Of a stretch of 64,000 bases of DNA, positions 48,316 to 58,395 are shown piece after piece. The position numbers and the translations under genes were made by a program. The number at the start of each line of letters is the position of its first letter. Positions within the stretch are counted from its first letter, which is position 1. The notes under the pieces are model-generated. The model was not told the DNA's origin and searched no databases. It saw nothing but the letters and a program-made list of their open reading frames with translations. The DNA is from CADEER01 sp965216585 (GTDB lineage Bacteria > Desulfobacterota > Binatia > HRBIN30 > CADEER01), in the NCBI GenBank assembly GCA_965216585.1, contig CBDCGC010000003.1, forward strand, positions 1,426,001 through 1,490,000. Direction: 5' to 3'.

Positions 48316-48640
48316 AGAGACGCGGAGTCCCTTTCCAGTACCAGGTCGCCTTGACGGTGACCTTCTTCATGCCCCGCTCCGGGGTGTCCGGAGAAACCAG
48401 CCAAAACACCGACACGCCCTCGGCGCTCATCGGCTGCGTACCGCTGCTGATCTCGTCGTACGGGCGCGCCCGCAGCTCCTCCATGGCGCCTTGAGCCAGG
48501 GAGATCGCCGCCACCGCTTTTCGGTTTTCGCCCAGATAGTTGGCCGTCGACTGCATGGTCATCGCCGTCGCCCCGGCCGCCAATCCGAGAACCAGCAGAC
48601 CTACCAGCACTTCGATCAAGGTAAAGCCGCGCCGGTTCAC
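48275..48640 (-). CDS. PilV-like pseudopilin, cluster 3
   Basis: This is a 121-residue protein with GTG start at 48640, chosen because it overlaps the FimT-like stop (GTGA) and gives a four-residue leader VNRRG. The motif is RRG|FTLIEVLVGLLVLGLAAG with Glu at +5. Next come AISLAQGAMEELRARPYDEI and a beta domain ending YELQTVYSKITRR. It overlaps the PilW-like gene by 41 bases. Confidence 0.85.
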   Translation of the reverse strand: MNRRGFTLIEVLVGLLVLGLAAGATAMTMQSTANYLGENRKAVAAISLAQGAMEELRARPYDEISSGTQPMSAEGVSVFWLVSPDTPERGMKKVTVKATWYWKGTPRLYELQTVYSKITRR

Positions 48641-49167
48641 GGCAACAACCCCACGAACGTCGTGTCCTGCACCTGCCCCGACGGCCAGAGCTCGACCAGG
48701 CGCGTCTGCCCGTCTGCATCGGCGAGCACGTATTGAATGACGCCGGCGTCGGCGCCGGTGTCGACCAGAACACCACGCGAATTGATCTCGGCAACCTCCG
48801 ATCCACCGGAAACCGCCGTCGCCGTCATCGACATGCCCGGCGGCAACGGGACGACCTCTGCCGGCTTCGCGGAATCGACGTCCCATACGCCGTCACTGTC
48901 GCTGTCCTGCAGGCGCTGGATCTCGTACTGCGTCCCCGACGCCGTGATGCGGTAGTGCGCTCCCTGCACCGAAGCCCGCAGGCGCGTTTCGCGAATGTCA
49001 TTGATCAACTCTTGCTGCGCCGAGTCCAGGTCGACGAAACGCCGACTCAAACCGAGAGCGGCGACCGCCATCAAGATAGCGACGACGGCGACCGTTGCCA
49101 TCATCTCAGGCAAGCTCGACCCGCACTGGTCGATCCCGGAACGTTTTCCATCTACGCCAGTCATCAT
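48637..49167 (-). CDS. FimT/GspH-like pseudopilin, cluster 3
   Basis: This 176-residue protein starts at ATG 49167 (49164 is also possible). After the leader (MMTGVDGKRSGIDQCG) comes SSLPEMMATVAVVAILMAVA with Glu at +5. The features IRETRLRASVQGAHYRIT and ELWPSGQVQDTTFVG fit GspH/FimT. A segment DSDSDGVWDVDSAKP looks like a calcium-binding turn. It is the first gene of cluster 3, with a sigma-54 promoter 142 bases upstream. Confidence 0.83.
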   Translation of the reverse strand: MMTGVDGKRSGIDQCGSSLPEMMATVAVVAILMAVAALGLSRRFVDLDSAQQELINDIRETRLRASVQGAHYRITASGTQYEIQRLQDSDSDGVWDVDSAKPAEVVPLPPGMSMTATAVSGGSEVAEINSRGVLVDTGADAGVIQYVLADADGQTRLVELWPSGQVQDTTFVGLLP

Positions 49168-49308
49168 CCCGATCTCAACTCGATGCGCGGCTCCACCCAC
49201 TACTGCCCCGCTCAACGGCGCCCACCGAATGACTTCTAGCTAATCACCTCGGCACGCGTCTTACCACAATCTTCTCGACCGCGGGAAGCGATTCGCTGCA
49301 TGCCCCCT

Positions 49309-49324
49309 TGCAAGGAATCTGCCA
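49309..49324 (-). promoter_or_regulatory. Sigma-54 promoter of pseudopilin cluster 3
   Basis: The minus strand reads TGGCAGATTCCTTGCA, with exact GG-N10-GC spacing and one mismatch to the -24 box. The predicted start is near 49298, giving a leader of about 130 nt before ATG 49167. The divergent MFS gene starts at 49400, so this 230-base intergenic region serves both. Confidence 0.7.
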
Positions 49325-49399
49325 TTTCGCAACACAGCAGTATTGCTTGCGCATTCCTCATAGATTGCTGCATGGCGCCGCGCGGTCGCAGGTTTCGTT

Positions 49400-50842
49400 G
49401 TGGCAGCTCGACAAGTCCTGTATTGCCGAGCTTGCGTGGCGACCCCGAGCTCAGCAACGAAGTTCTTCTACGGCTTTGGCTCGGTCGCCTACGGCGTGAA
49501 AGACAACGGCTTCGCCTACTTCTTGCTCTTGTTCTACAATCAGGTACTCGGGCTGCCGGCCGAGTCCGCCGGCCTCGCCATTGCCGTCGCCCTCGTATTC
49601 GACGCCGTGTCGGATCCCATCGTCGGCCATCTGTCCGACAACTGGCGGTCGCGCTGGGGGCGGCGCCATCCCTTCATGTACGCGGCAGCGCTGCCCGTAG
49701 CGGCCTCCTATTTCCTGCTCTGGTCGCCGCCGGCCGGGCTCAGCACCGACCAGCTCTTCTGGTATCTCCTGGTTCTCGCCGTGCTGGTGCGCACCTTCAT
49801 CACCCTCTACGAGATTCCCAGCTCCTCGCTGGTCGCCGAGCTCACCAGCGACTACGACCAGCGAACCTCGATGCTCGGCTACCGCTACTTCTTCGGCTGG
49901 ATCGGTGGTCTCACCATCGCCGCCGCGGCCTACGGCTACTTCCTGCAGCCGGATCAGAACTACGACGTCGGCGTCCTCAACCTCGACGGCTACCGCTCCT
50001 ATGGCATCGCCGCATCGCTGCTCATGCTGGTCGGCATTCTCACCTCGGCGATCGGGACGCACGCGCACATCCCGACCCTCAAGTCGCCGCCACCGGCGCG
50101 TCCCTTCGATCTCCGGCGCTCGCCGGGTGAGTTGCGCGAGACTCTGTCCAACCGTGCATTCCTCGCCCTCTTCTGCTCGGGAATCTTCTTCGCAATGGCC
50201 AACGGCCTGGTCTCGGCGCTCGATCTCTACTTCAACACCTACTTCTGGGAGCTCTCCTCGTCACAGATCGTGCGCATCGTCGCCTGCTACTTCGTCTCGG
50301 CGTCGGTTGCACCGATCATCGCCGGTCGCTCGTCGGGCCGCTGGGGAAAGAAGCGGGCCTCAATCGCCATCGCCACCGCAGCTCTCGTACTCTTTCCACT
50401 GCCGGTCACACTGCGCCTGCTCGGCCTCTTTCCCGACAATCACACAGCGGCACTGCTGCCCTGCCTGATGGTCTTCGCCACGACCGGCGTCACCCTGATC
50501 ATCGCCGCCTCGATTCTCTTCTCATCGATGGTCGCCGACGCCGTCGAGGACAGCGAGATCACCACCGGTCGCCGCTCCGAGGGGATCTTCTTCGCCGCCC
50601 GCTCCTTCATCGCCAAGGTCGTCTCCGGCGCCGGCATGATCGCCTCGACGACGATCCTCTCGATCGTCGGCTTTCCCGACAACGCCGTGCCCGGCGAAGT
50701 GGCCGATGAGGTCCTCACCAACCTGGCGCAGATCTACCTGCCGATTCTCGTCGTCCTCTTCACCATCTCGATTCTCTGTCTCGGCATGTACCGCATCACC
50801 CGCGATAGTCACCGCGAGAACCTCGAGCGATTGGCCGGTTGA
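49400..50842 (+). CDS. MFS transporter, GPH (MelB-like) family
   Basis: This 480-residue sodium- or proton-coupled symporter of the glycoside-pentoside-hexuronide type has 12 expected membrane segments. The conserved cytoplasmic loop is FDAVSDPIVGHLSDNWRSRW GRRHP (split here for length). Family-like EIPSSSLVAELTSDYDQRTS in the first half and SMVADAVEDSEITTGRRSEG in the second match GPH signatures. The start is uncertain: GTG at 49400 or GTG at 49436 (VATPSSATKF). The substrate is unknown. The 3' end overlaps the convergent GT-C gene by 47 bases. Confidence 0.85.
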   Translation: MAARQVLYCRACVATPSSATKFFYGFGSVAYGVKDNGFAYFLLLFYNQVLGLPAESAGLAIAVALVFDAVSDPIVGHLSDNWRSRWGRRHPFMYAAALPVAASYFLLWSPPAGLSTDQLFWYLLVLAVLVRTFITLYEIPSSSLVAELTSDYDQRTSMLGYRYFFGWIGGLTIAAAAYGYFLQPDQNYDVGVLNLDGYRSYGIAASLLMLVGILTSAIGTHAHIPTLKSPPPARPFDLRRSPGELRETLSNRAFLALFCSGIFFAMANGLVSALDLYFNTYFWELSSSQIVRIVACYFVSASVAPIIAGRSSGRWGKKRASIAIATAALVLFPLPVTLRLLGLFPDNHTAALLPCLMVFATTGVTLIIAASILFSSMVADAVEDSEITTGRRSEGIFFAARSFIAKVVSGAGMIASTTILSIVGFPDNAVPGEVADEVLTNLAQIYLPILVVLFTISILCLGMYRITRDSHRENLERLAG

Positions 50843-52913
50843 GCGCGCCGTGCAGATCGGCGGCTTCGACGAGCAAGACGGTGAACGCCGCCTTGCCGTC
50901 ATCGCGGTAGAGCACGGTGCGCCGCGCCGCCGGATAGTGAGCGAGGATGGTCCGCTCGGCGTCGACGCCATCCGGCCAGGAGGCATCGATGACGAAGGCG
51001 GCGCCCTTGGAACCGAGGGTACTCAGCGGCAGCGGCGGCAGCGCTGCGCCGGCATCGGCACCGTCGAAATCGGGCAACAGGAAGCGCGACGTCTCGTAGT
51101 CGAGACGCTGATCGCCCACCACATAGGCGCGGTAGTCGGCGTTGACGCCGCGGATGTAGCGCGCCTGGATGGTGTGCAGACCGGTCGCCTGCAAGCGATG
51201 CACGTGCAGGTCGAAATAGTCCTGGTAGTTGGCGACCGCCGCGGCGCCGAGCACGGCAACCACGGCAAGCCCGCCGCCGCGCCGGCCGGCGGCGCCAAAG
51301 GCGGCCTCGGCGAGGGCCCACAGGCGCGCCAGAAGCAGAGCGCAGAAGATGAAGATGGCCGGCAGGGCGACGACGACGCGCGGCGAAAAGAGCGGATCGA
51401 CGGTCAGCAGCGAGCCGAGGACGAGTGTCGACCAAAGCCACAGGCCGAGCAGTCGGTAGCGAGGCGACAGCGACAGCGCAGTGAAGGCGATTGCCGCCAC
51501 GGCGAAGATCGGCGCCGACCAGAAATCGAGCAACGGCGCCGCGTGACTGTGCTGAGCGCTGCTGTCGCCGCTCCAGTTGAACGCCGTCAGGGTTCGCCCC
51601 ACCTGATGGCGCACCAGCCCGGCTGCATCGGCGATGCCGTGCGACCGGTAGGTGTGCTCGAGGTTGCCCTGCGACAGCACGAAGACGCCCTGCGTGCGCT
51701 CGGTCACGGCACTCGGCCACCAGGCGATCGCCGCGACGGTCGGTACGACGAAGACCAGGGCAGCGACCGCCATGAGAGCGACGCCGCGATCGATCCTGCG
51801 CTCGCGACGCGGCGTCGAAAGGCGCTCGGCGAGCAGATAGATGGCGACGACGACGATGGTGATACGCCCGGCGAAGTAGACGGTAGACGCCAATCCGATG
51901 GCGAGACCACACGCCATCCAGTCGGCGCTGCGACCGCGCTGGCGAGCGCGCACGAAGAAGAAGAAGGCCACCACGGTCGCGAAGAGCGCCTGCATGTAGT
52001 TGGTGCCGATGCGGCTGAAGTGGATGTGCCAATGCGAGACCGCCAGCAGCGAGGCTGCGATCGCGGCGACGCGCCTGCCGTACAGTCGCCTGGCGAGAAA
52101 ATAGCTCACCACCAGGGAGGCGCTGCCGAGAGTCACCGAGGCACTGCGCAGACCGAAGAGATCGTCGCCGAGCGCTTTCATGAAGGCTGCCGAGATGGCG
52201 AAGCTGATGTAGGGAATGTCGTACCAGCCGATCGACAAGAGGTTGGCGATTTCGCCGCGCAGAACGTGGCGCGCCTCGAGGCCGCAGGCGGCCTCATCGC
52301 CGTGCACTTGCGAGGGAATCGAGGTCAGATCCCAGGCGCGCAAGGCGACGCCGGCGGTGAGGATCAGGGCGAGCACCAGCCACTCGGCGCCGGCCAGCGG
52401 ATCTTGCGTCACCGCGGCGCCGCGGTGCGCTTCGGCGCGCCCTGCCCCGATCAACATTGCGAACAGACCACCGCCCCAGAGGTAGACCGCCCAGGGGCTG
52501 TCGTAGTCCGCGAGTACCAAGAGAGCGGCGCTGAGTACCATCAGCACGGCGGCGAGCACGTAGGGGTACACCTCGGCCAGATCGAGAACCCCCGCCGGTG
52601 CCGTTCGACGCACCGCCACCCCCTCACTTCGCCACACCGCGAAGGCGGCCATGCATCCGGCGGCGAACAACAGCGAGAACGCGATGGCGACGTGGTCGCG
52701 CGGCAGTCTCGCGAATTCGCGGTTGCCGCCCCAAGGCGTCAGCAAGTGCTGGGCGTAGATCGCCAGCGCCAGTGCGAACGAGAGCAAGCCGCACAACGCC
52801 GCTGGTGCCGACGCCCTGGCCCGCCCGACTCCGTTGCGTTGTTCAGCCAGCGCCGACTCCGCACTCGGCAGCCCACACCGCGCCGTCCACCGGCGGCGCC
52901 ACCGGCAGTGCAA
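50796..52913 (-). CDS. GT-C-type membrane glycosyltransferase (ArnT/PMT-like)
   Basis: This protein of about 705 residues has many membrane segments (AALCGLLSFALALAIYA, VLALILTAGVALRAWDL, LFATVVAFFFFVRARQ, LLGLWLWSTLVLGSLL). The first large loop has SQVHGDEAACGLEARHVL, where the acidic D-E pair after a Gly fits the catalytic motif of lipid-phosphate-sugar-dependent glycosyltransferases. The C-terminal part is periplasmic. The N-terminus is unclear: the frame can start only at TTG 52913 and begins with Arg/Trp/Cys-rich residues, while an ATG with ribosome-binding site in another frame lies at 52974. A frameshift near 52850 is possible. Confidence 0.7.
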   Translation of the reverse strand: MHCRWRRRWTARCGLPSAESALAEQRNGVGRARASAPAALCGLLSFALALAIYAQHLLTPWGGNREFARLPRDHVAIAFSLLFAAGCMAAFAVWRSEGVAVRRTAPAGVLDLAEVYPYVLAAVLMVLSAALLVLADYDSPWAVYLWGGGLFAMLIGAGRAEAHRGAAVTQDPLAGAEWLVLALILTAGVALRAWDLTSIPSQVHGDEAACGLEARHVLRGEIANLLSIGWYDIPYISFAISAAFMKALGDDLFGLRSASVTLGSASLVVSYFLARRLYGRRVAAIAASLLAVSHWHIHFSRIGTNYMQALFATVVAFFFFVRARQRGRSADWMACGLAIGLASTVYFAGRITIVVVAIYLLAERLSTPRRERRIDRGVALMAVAALVFVVPTVAAIAWWPSAVTERTQGVFVLSQGNLEHTYRSHGIADAAGLVRHQVGRTLTAFNWSGDSSAQHSHAAPLLDFWSAPIFAVAAIAFTALSLSPRYRLLGLWLWSTLVLGSLLTVDPLFSPRVVVALPAIFIFCALLLARLWALAEAAFGAAGRRGGGLAVVAVLGAAAVANYQDYFDLHVHRLQATGLHTIQARYIRGVNADYRAYVVGDQRLDYETSRFLLPDFDGADAGAALPPLPLSTLGSKGAAFVIDASWPDGVDAERTILAHYPAARRTVLYRDDGKAAFTVLLVEAADLHGALNRPIARGSRGDYRG

Positions 52914-52974
52914 CGCCGCGCCCGTCGTTCGACGCGGGCCTGAACAGCACCTCGGCGGCGAAATTCCGTTCCAT
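52843..52974 (-). pseudogene. Short open frame upstream of the GT-C gene; possible frame-shifted N-terminus
   Basis: ATG 52974 follows gaggtg at a good distance and lies 13 bases after the amidohydrolase stop. It opens a 43-residue frame (MERNFAAEVLFRPASNDGRG...) ending at a TGA at 52843, inside the region where the GT-C frame begins. It may be the true start of the downstream gene, separated by a one-base indel, or a short leader peptide. Confidence 0.35.
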
Positions 52975-52987
52975 CGTCGAAATCACC

Positions 52988-54678
52988 TCAGTACGGGCGG
53001 CGGTAAACCGAACGGCCACCGATCACGGTCTCCACGACTTCGATCGAATCGATGCTCCGCGGTGCGTCGAGCGGCGAACGGCTGAGCACGACCAGGTCCG
53101 CCAGCTTGCCGACTTCCAGCGACCCCTTCTCCGCTTCCTCGAAGTGCTGCCACGCCGCATCGATGGTCACCGCGCGCAGCGCTTGCAGCGGCGTGATGCG
53201 CTCGCCCTCGCCGATCGTCGCGCCGCTGGTCGAGCGGCGATTGACGGCGGCCCAGACCAGGCGCAGCGGCTCGATCGGCACCACCGGCGTGTCGGTGTGC
53301 AACGTGAAGCGCACACCGTGGCGCAGCGCCGAGCGCGCCGGGCTCATGCGCGCAGCCCGCTCTGGTCCCATGAAGATGTCGCGATGGCGATCGCCCCAGT
53401 AGTAGGTGTGGAGGACGAAGAAGCTGGGGATGACCGACAGACGGCGCATGCGCTCGAGTTGGTCTTCGCGGGTCATCTGCGCGTGGATGATGATGTGACG
53501 CGTGTCCTTGCGCGGGCGCGACCTCTGCGCCGCTTCGAAGGCGTCGAGAATGTCGTCGATCGACGCGTCGCCGTTGCCGTGCACGGCGAGCTGGAAGCCG
53601 GCCGAGTGCAGGCGCACGACCTTCTCGATCAGATCGTCGCGCTCGATGCGCGGGTAGCCGCGATAGCTGGGATCGTCGCCGGGGGGAACGTGGTAGGGTT
53701 CGCTCAGGTAGCCCGTGTAGGCCTGGATCGAGCCGTCGGCGACGAGCTTGACGGCGCCGCTGCGCACGCGTTCGCCGGACGCCCGCTCGAGCGATCCATC
53801 GAGGATCTGGATCGCCGCTGCTTCGTCCGGCCACACGACGAGACGGAGGTTGATCAATCCGAAGCGAGCGATGGCGATCAACGGGTCATAAAACTCCGGC
53901 GCCGTATACCCGCTCTGCGCCGTCGTCACGCCGGCGGCGAGATAGATTTCGTTGGCGCGGCGTACCATCTTCAAGGCGTCGAGCGCGCTCGGCTGCAGGT
54001 GCGGACCGAGCGCCTGGGTTGCCGCCTCTTCTTCCAGCAAACCGGTCGCCACTCCGTCGCCATCGCGGACGATACGCCCGCCAACCGGGTCGGGCGTATC
54101 GGCGTCGATCCCCAGCTCGGCCAGAGCCAGCGAGCTGAACACGGCCACGTGTCCGGAGACGTGGTTGATGGCAACCGGATGCTCGCTCGACACGTCATCG
54201 AGATCGTAGCGCGTCGGGTGCCTGTGCTCGCTGATCAGCGTGTCGTCGTAGCCGATGCCGACCAACCACTCGCCGGCGCTCTTCTCGTCGGCCAGCTTGC
54301 GCAGCTTGCCGACGATGTCGGCGATCGAGCGCACGTCGCCGATCGGCGGTGCGTTGAGATCGGCCATGACCGCGGTCAGACCGGCGCCGGGAAAGTGTCC
54401 GTGAGCATCGATGAAGCCCGGCAACAGCGTCCGACCGCCGAGATCGACCTCGCGCGCCGAGCTGCCGCCGAGCGCCGCGCGCACTTCCTCTTCACTGCCG
54501 ACCGCGGCAATGCGCGAGCCCTTGGTCAGCAGCGCCTCGGCAACACGGTCGTCGGCGTCCATCGTCAGGATCGGCCCGCCGGTGTAGAGCACCGTTCCCG
54601 GACGCCGGCTCCACATCCAACCGCCGAGAAAGAGAACGGCGACGACCGCCAGCACGGCGGCGAGGCGGAGAAACGCCT

Positions 54679-54682
<4 letters not shown>
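52988..54682 (-). CDS. Amidohydrolase family protein (YtcJ-like)
   Basis: This is a 564-residue metal-dependent hydrolase. An N-terminal hydrophobic segment (LRLAAVLAVVAVLFLGGWMW) suggests a membrane anchor or signal. The amidohydrolase core has LLPGFIDAHGHFPGAG (the HxH pair), IYLAAGVTTAQSGYT, LAVHGNGDASIDDILDAFE, RHIIIHAQMTREDQLERM and VRFTLHTDTPVVP, with the Asp at the active site. It is typical of the YtcJ/AtzC-like group. The substrate is unknown. The ATG overlaps the upstream TerC stop by 4 bases, so they form an operon with the GT-C gene. Confidence 0.88.
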
Positions 54683-55431
<749 letters not shown>

Positions 55432-55497
55432 CTACTGCCAGCCCCCGGCGTACGATGCCAGCCGGCCGGCCGTGACAACCTTGTGACAGGATTCGCC

Positions 55498-55526
55498 TTG
55501 ACAATTTGCGGGCTGGTTCGTTGATT
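55498..55526 (+). promoter_or_regulatory. Possible sigma-70 promoter, near-leaderless
   Basis: TTGACA at 55498-55503, a 17-base spacer, then TTGATT at 55521-55526. The -35 box is perfect and the -10 box is weak. A start would fall almost at the ATG at 55532, so the transcript would have little or no leader. Confidence 0.3.
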
Positions 55527-55531
55527 GCCAC

Positions 55532-56140
55532 ATGGCCGACCGACCACACCCCGCCTGCGCCACCGTCTTGCACTGGATCGGACGACTCTGGTGCGCCGTC
55601 TTCGGCTGGAAGGTCGAGGGCGCACCGCCGCCGCTCGCCAAGTGCGTCTTCATCGCCGCCCCGCACACCAGCAACTGGGACATGCCGCACATGATCGGCG
55701 TCGCCTGGGCGCTCGGTTTGAAAGTGGCGTGGATGGGCAAGAAGCAGATCTTCCGCTGGCCCTTCGCCGGTTTCATGAAAGCACTGGGCGGCATTCCCAT
55801 CGACCGCTCCGGCCCGCACAACACGGTGAAGACCGTGGCCAACCTGATCAACGACTCGGAGCAGATGTACCTCGTCGTGCCAGTGTCCGGCACCCGTGCG
55901 CGCACCGACTACTGGAAGTCCGGCTTCTACCACATCGCCTGTGAGGCAAAGGTTCCGATCGTCTGCTCCTACCTCGACTACCCGCGAGCAGTGACCGGCA
56001 TCGGCCTGGTGATGGAGCCAAGCGGCAACCTGAGCAACGACATGGACCGCATCCGCACCTTCTACGACCCCTACCAAGGCCGCTACCGCGACCTGAAGAG
56101 CCGCATCCGCCTGCGCGAAGAAGACCAAGCCGCGGCATAG
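55532..56140 (+). CDS. PlsC-like acyltransferase
   Basis: This 202-residue protein of the 1-acylglycerol-3-phosphate acyltransferase fold has a catalytic H-x4-D motif in APHTSNWDMPHMIG and the second block GGIPIDRSGPHNT. Third-block residues are VVPVSGTRARTDYWKSGFYH, where typical family members have PEGTRS. The change from E-G-T to S-G-T suggests a different acceptor. The AACEAKVPIV-like stretch then follows. It is divergently transcribed from TerC. The acceptor lipid is unknown. Confidence 0.85.
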   Translation: MADRPHPACATVLHWIGRLWCAVFGWKVEGAPPPLAKCVFIAAPHTSNWDMPHMIGVAWALGLKVAWMGKKQIFRWPFAGFMKALGGIPIDRSGPHNTVKTVANLINDSEQMYLVVPVSGTRARTDYWKSGFYHIACEAKVPIVCSYLDYPRAVTGIGLVMEPSGNLSNDMDRIRTFYDPYQGRYRDLKSRIRLREEDQAAA

Positions 56141-56210
56141 CGGCACGCTCCGCACAGCGTCTTCACTCGTCCTTCGCACTTCCCCGATTCCCCATTTCCC
56201 GAACTCCATC

Positions 56211-56327
56211 CTTGGCGCCTTGGCGCGAGAAAAAGGCCGGATTCCCTGAACAGGTCCGACGGCTGGCGATCTATTGACCGTCGTTGGAGTGCGACGAAAA
56301 AGATTATTCTCGCGCCAAGACGCCAAG
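56211..56327. repeat. 117-base element with 21-base terminal inverted repeats
   Basis: The left end cttggcgccttggcgcgag (56211) and the right end ctcgcgccaagacgccaag (ending 56327) are near-perfect inverted repeats around a non-coding core. The form suggests a miniature transposable element or a mobile hairpin. It lies in the 331-base gap between the acyltransferase and permease genes. The remaining bases of the gap show nothing. Confidence 0.55.
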
Positions 56328-56471
56328 ATGCGCTCGGGTAGGCAGATGCCCGCCTTCTTGCACTGGGTAGGGTGAGGACGTGAGGCGTGAGTTCCGCTCT
56401 TCCGCTGGCCCGGCGGCTCGCCGGCGCCCTCCCTGGTGGATCCGTTCTTCTGGTGGTCAGGTGGCTCGGGC

Positions 56472-58361
56472 TCAGAGGATGACGCGGACGCCGCCGAGGT
56501 CGTCGATGCGGTGGGGGAAGCGGTCGCCGGGGGTGCCGATGAACATGTAGTTGCGCGGTGTGTCGAGGCGGCGCGACAGGCCTTCGATGAGGGCTGGGCC
56601 GAAGGCTCCTTTGACGGCGAGAAAGTCGATGCGCAGGCCCGGGTACATGCGATCGATGGTCGATAGGCTGTCGGCCAGGCCGGCGGGGATCTCGCTCGGA
56701 TCTTCGTAGGCGTGGACGAAACACAGGCGGTTCGTCTGCTCGTTCTCCTGCACGTACAGCGCTGCCCGGTTGAGCTGCTCCAGCGAGTCGCCCTTGGTGA
56801 AGTAGACGACGCCGAGGCTGTTGATCTCTTCGAGCTTGCGCAGCACGGTGCCGCGTATCCAGTCGTTGACCGAGCGGACGCGTTCGAGAATCGCGCGCGA
56901 CACGAAGAGGACGCCGCGCATCAGGTGTACGCGCAGAAACATCAAGCCGACGATCGCCGCAGCGCCGAGCAGGTAGGTGGCAAACACCCGCACGTAGGCG
57001 GGATTGATCAAAACGTTGCCGATCAATCCGAGAACGACGGCGGCCAGGGCAATCGCCACGGCTGGCCAGGAAGCGCGCTCGGCGCGCGGCAGGCGACTGC
57101 GGCGCAGCTTCAAGAGCATGTTGCCGATCGCGAAGAGCGCCATCACCGACAAGAACGACAGCGTGTAGACGCCGGCGAGCAGCGTCACCTCGCCGCCGGT
57201 CGCGACCAAGATCGAAAAGCAGACGGCGAAGAAGAGGACGATGATCCAGTGGTTGGTGCCGCGCCAGCCGTTTTCGTTGAGGAGAAACTGCGGCAGGCAG
57301 CGGTCGAGGCTCATCCTGCGCATCAGACCGATGACGCCGACGTAGGAAGTCAGCACGGCGCCGGAGAGCACCAACACCGCGTCGATGCTGACCCAGGTGC
57401 GCAGAATCGGTCCGAAGGAGATGTGCCCCATCTCGGCCAGTAGATCCGGCGGCACTTCCTGGATTTCCGACAGTGGCAACAAGCCGAGCGACAGCAGGCT
57501 GATCAACGGATTGAAGACGGCGACGGCGATCCACATGTTGCGCAGCGTCTTGGGAAAGACACCGACCTCCTGCTCCTCGATGAAGTTGGCCGAGCTCTCG
57601 AAACCGCTGATGCCGAGCATCGCCGCGGCGAAGCCAAAGAAGATGGCGTACATCAACCCCTGCGGATTGGGCGCTGCCCAGTTCTGCATCAGCAGCGACG
57701 GATCCTGGAACACGGTAATGCCGCTGGCCACCGAGAGGACGATCAAGGTCGCGATGTGGAAGACGAAGATGGCGAGCGCGACGACCGCCGATTCGGAGAT
57801 GCCGAGCACGTTGAGGAAGGCGAAGAGACCGAGCAGGAAGACCGTCGCCCAGAAAACGTCGAGCGCGTGCCACAGGTTGTGGGCGTAGTGCATCGCCTCG
57901 CCGGCGCTGATCACGGCAGTGGCGACGTAGGAGAGCAGCGTCAGGCAGGCAGCGACCGCGGCGAGCTTTTTGTTCGTCGTGTTGAGCAGCACCGTATAGG
58001 TGCCGCCGTTGAGTGGTAGAGCGCTGCCGACCTCGGCGTAGACGCGGCGGAAGAGGTAGAGAACCGCGGCGACGATGGCCAGAGCGACCGGCGCATAGGC
58101 CCCGGCCTGGGCGGCGCACAGCGCCGAGACGTAGAGGCAACTCGAGGTGATGTCGTTGCCGCAAATCGCCGTCGAGCTCCAGGTCCCAAGCGAGCGCTTC
58201 TCGTGCTGATCGAGACCCGAGGCGTCGATGGCGTCGAGATCGAGATCGATGATGCGGTCGGCCTTGCCCCAGCCGGCAAACTCCCACGGCTCCAGCGTCG
58301 TGCGCGATTCGCCCGCACTGATCTCCTCGGCTATCGAATCGCCACCATTTTCGTCGGCCAT
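56472..58361 (-). CDS. APC-superfamily permease with C-terminal soluble domain
   Basis: This 629-residue transporter has an acidic N-terminal tail, then LGTWSSTAICGNDITSSCLY and RVYAEVGSALPLNGGTYTVL (the unwound TM1/TM2-like segments of amino-acid permeases). FGFAAAMLGISGFESSANFI and about 12 helices follow in all. The last 130 residues (EEINSLGVVYFTKGDSLEQL...PRNYMFIGTPGDRFPHRIDD) are a soluble alpha/beta domain, possibly Usp-like. The substrate is probably an amino acid or polyamine. The UbiA-like gene's start lies beyond it, and its own start is ATG 58361. Confidence 0.88.
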   Translation of the reverse strand: MADENGGDSIAEEISAGESRTTLEPWEFAGWGKADRIIDLDLDAIDASGLDQHEKRSLGTWSSTAICGNDITSSCLYVSALCAAQAGAYAPVALAIVAAVLYLFRRVYAEVGSALPLNGGTYTVLLNTTNKKLAAVAACLTLLSYVATAVISAGEAMHYAHNLWHALDVFWATVFLLGLFAFLNVLGISESAVVALAIFVFHIATLIVLSVASGITVFQDPSLLMQNWAAPNPQGLMYAIFFGFAAAMLGISGFESSANFIEEQEVGVFPKTLRNMWIAVAVFNPLISLLSLGLLPLSEIQEVPPDLLAEMGHISFGPILRTWVSIDAVLVLSGAVLTSYVGVIGLMRRMSLDRCLPQFLLNENGWRGTNHWIIVLFFAVCFSILVATGGEVTLLAGVYTLSFLSVMALFAIGNMLLKLRRSRLPRAERASWPAVAIALAAVVLGLIGNVLINPAYVRVFATYLLGAAAIVGLMFLRVHLMRGVLFVSRAILERVRSVNDWIRGTVLRKLEEINSLGVVYFTKGDSLEQLNRAALYVQENEQTNRLCFVHAYEDPSEIPAGLADSLSTIDRMYPGLRIDFLAVKGAFGPALIEGLSRRLDTPRNYMFIGTPGDRFPHRIDDLGGVRVIL

Positions 58362-58395
58362 CGATCGGGTCCGGATCTCGAGTGTGGGGCGCGGC

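Noticed and set aside
50706..52943. 745-codon open frame antisense to the GT-C gene
   Set aside because: High GC produces long antisense frames. The protein is low-complexity, with Arg/Gln/Gly/Asp-rich sequence, while the opposite strand has clear membrane helices and a GT-C motif.
56083..58287. 734-codon minus-strand frame overlapping the APC permease gene
   Set aside because: Arg-rich shadow frame; the permease frame has clear transporter motifs.
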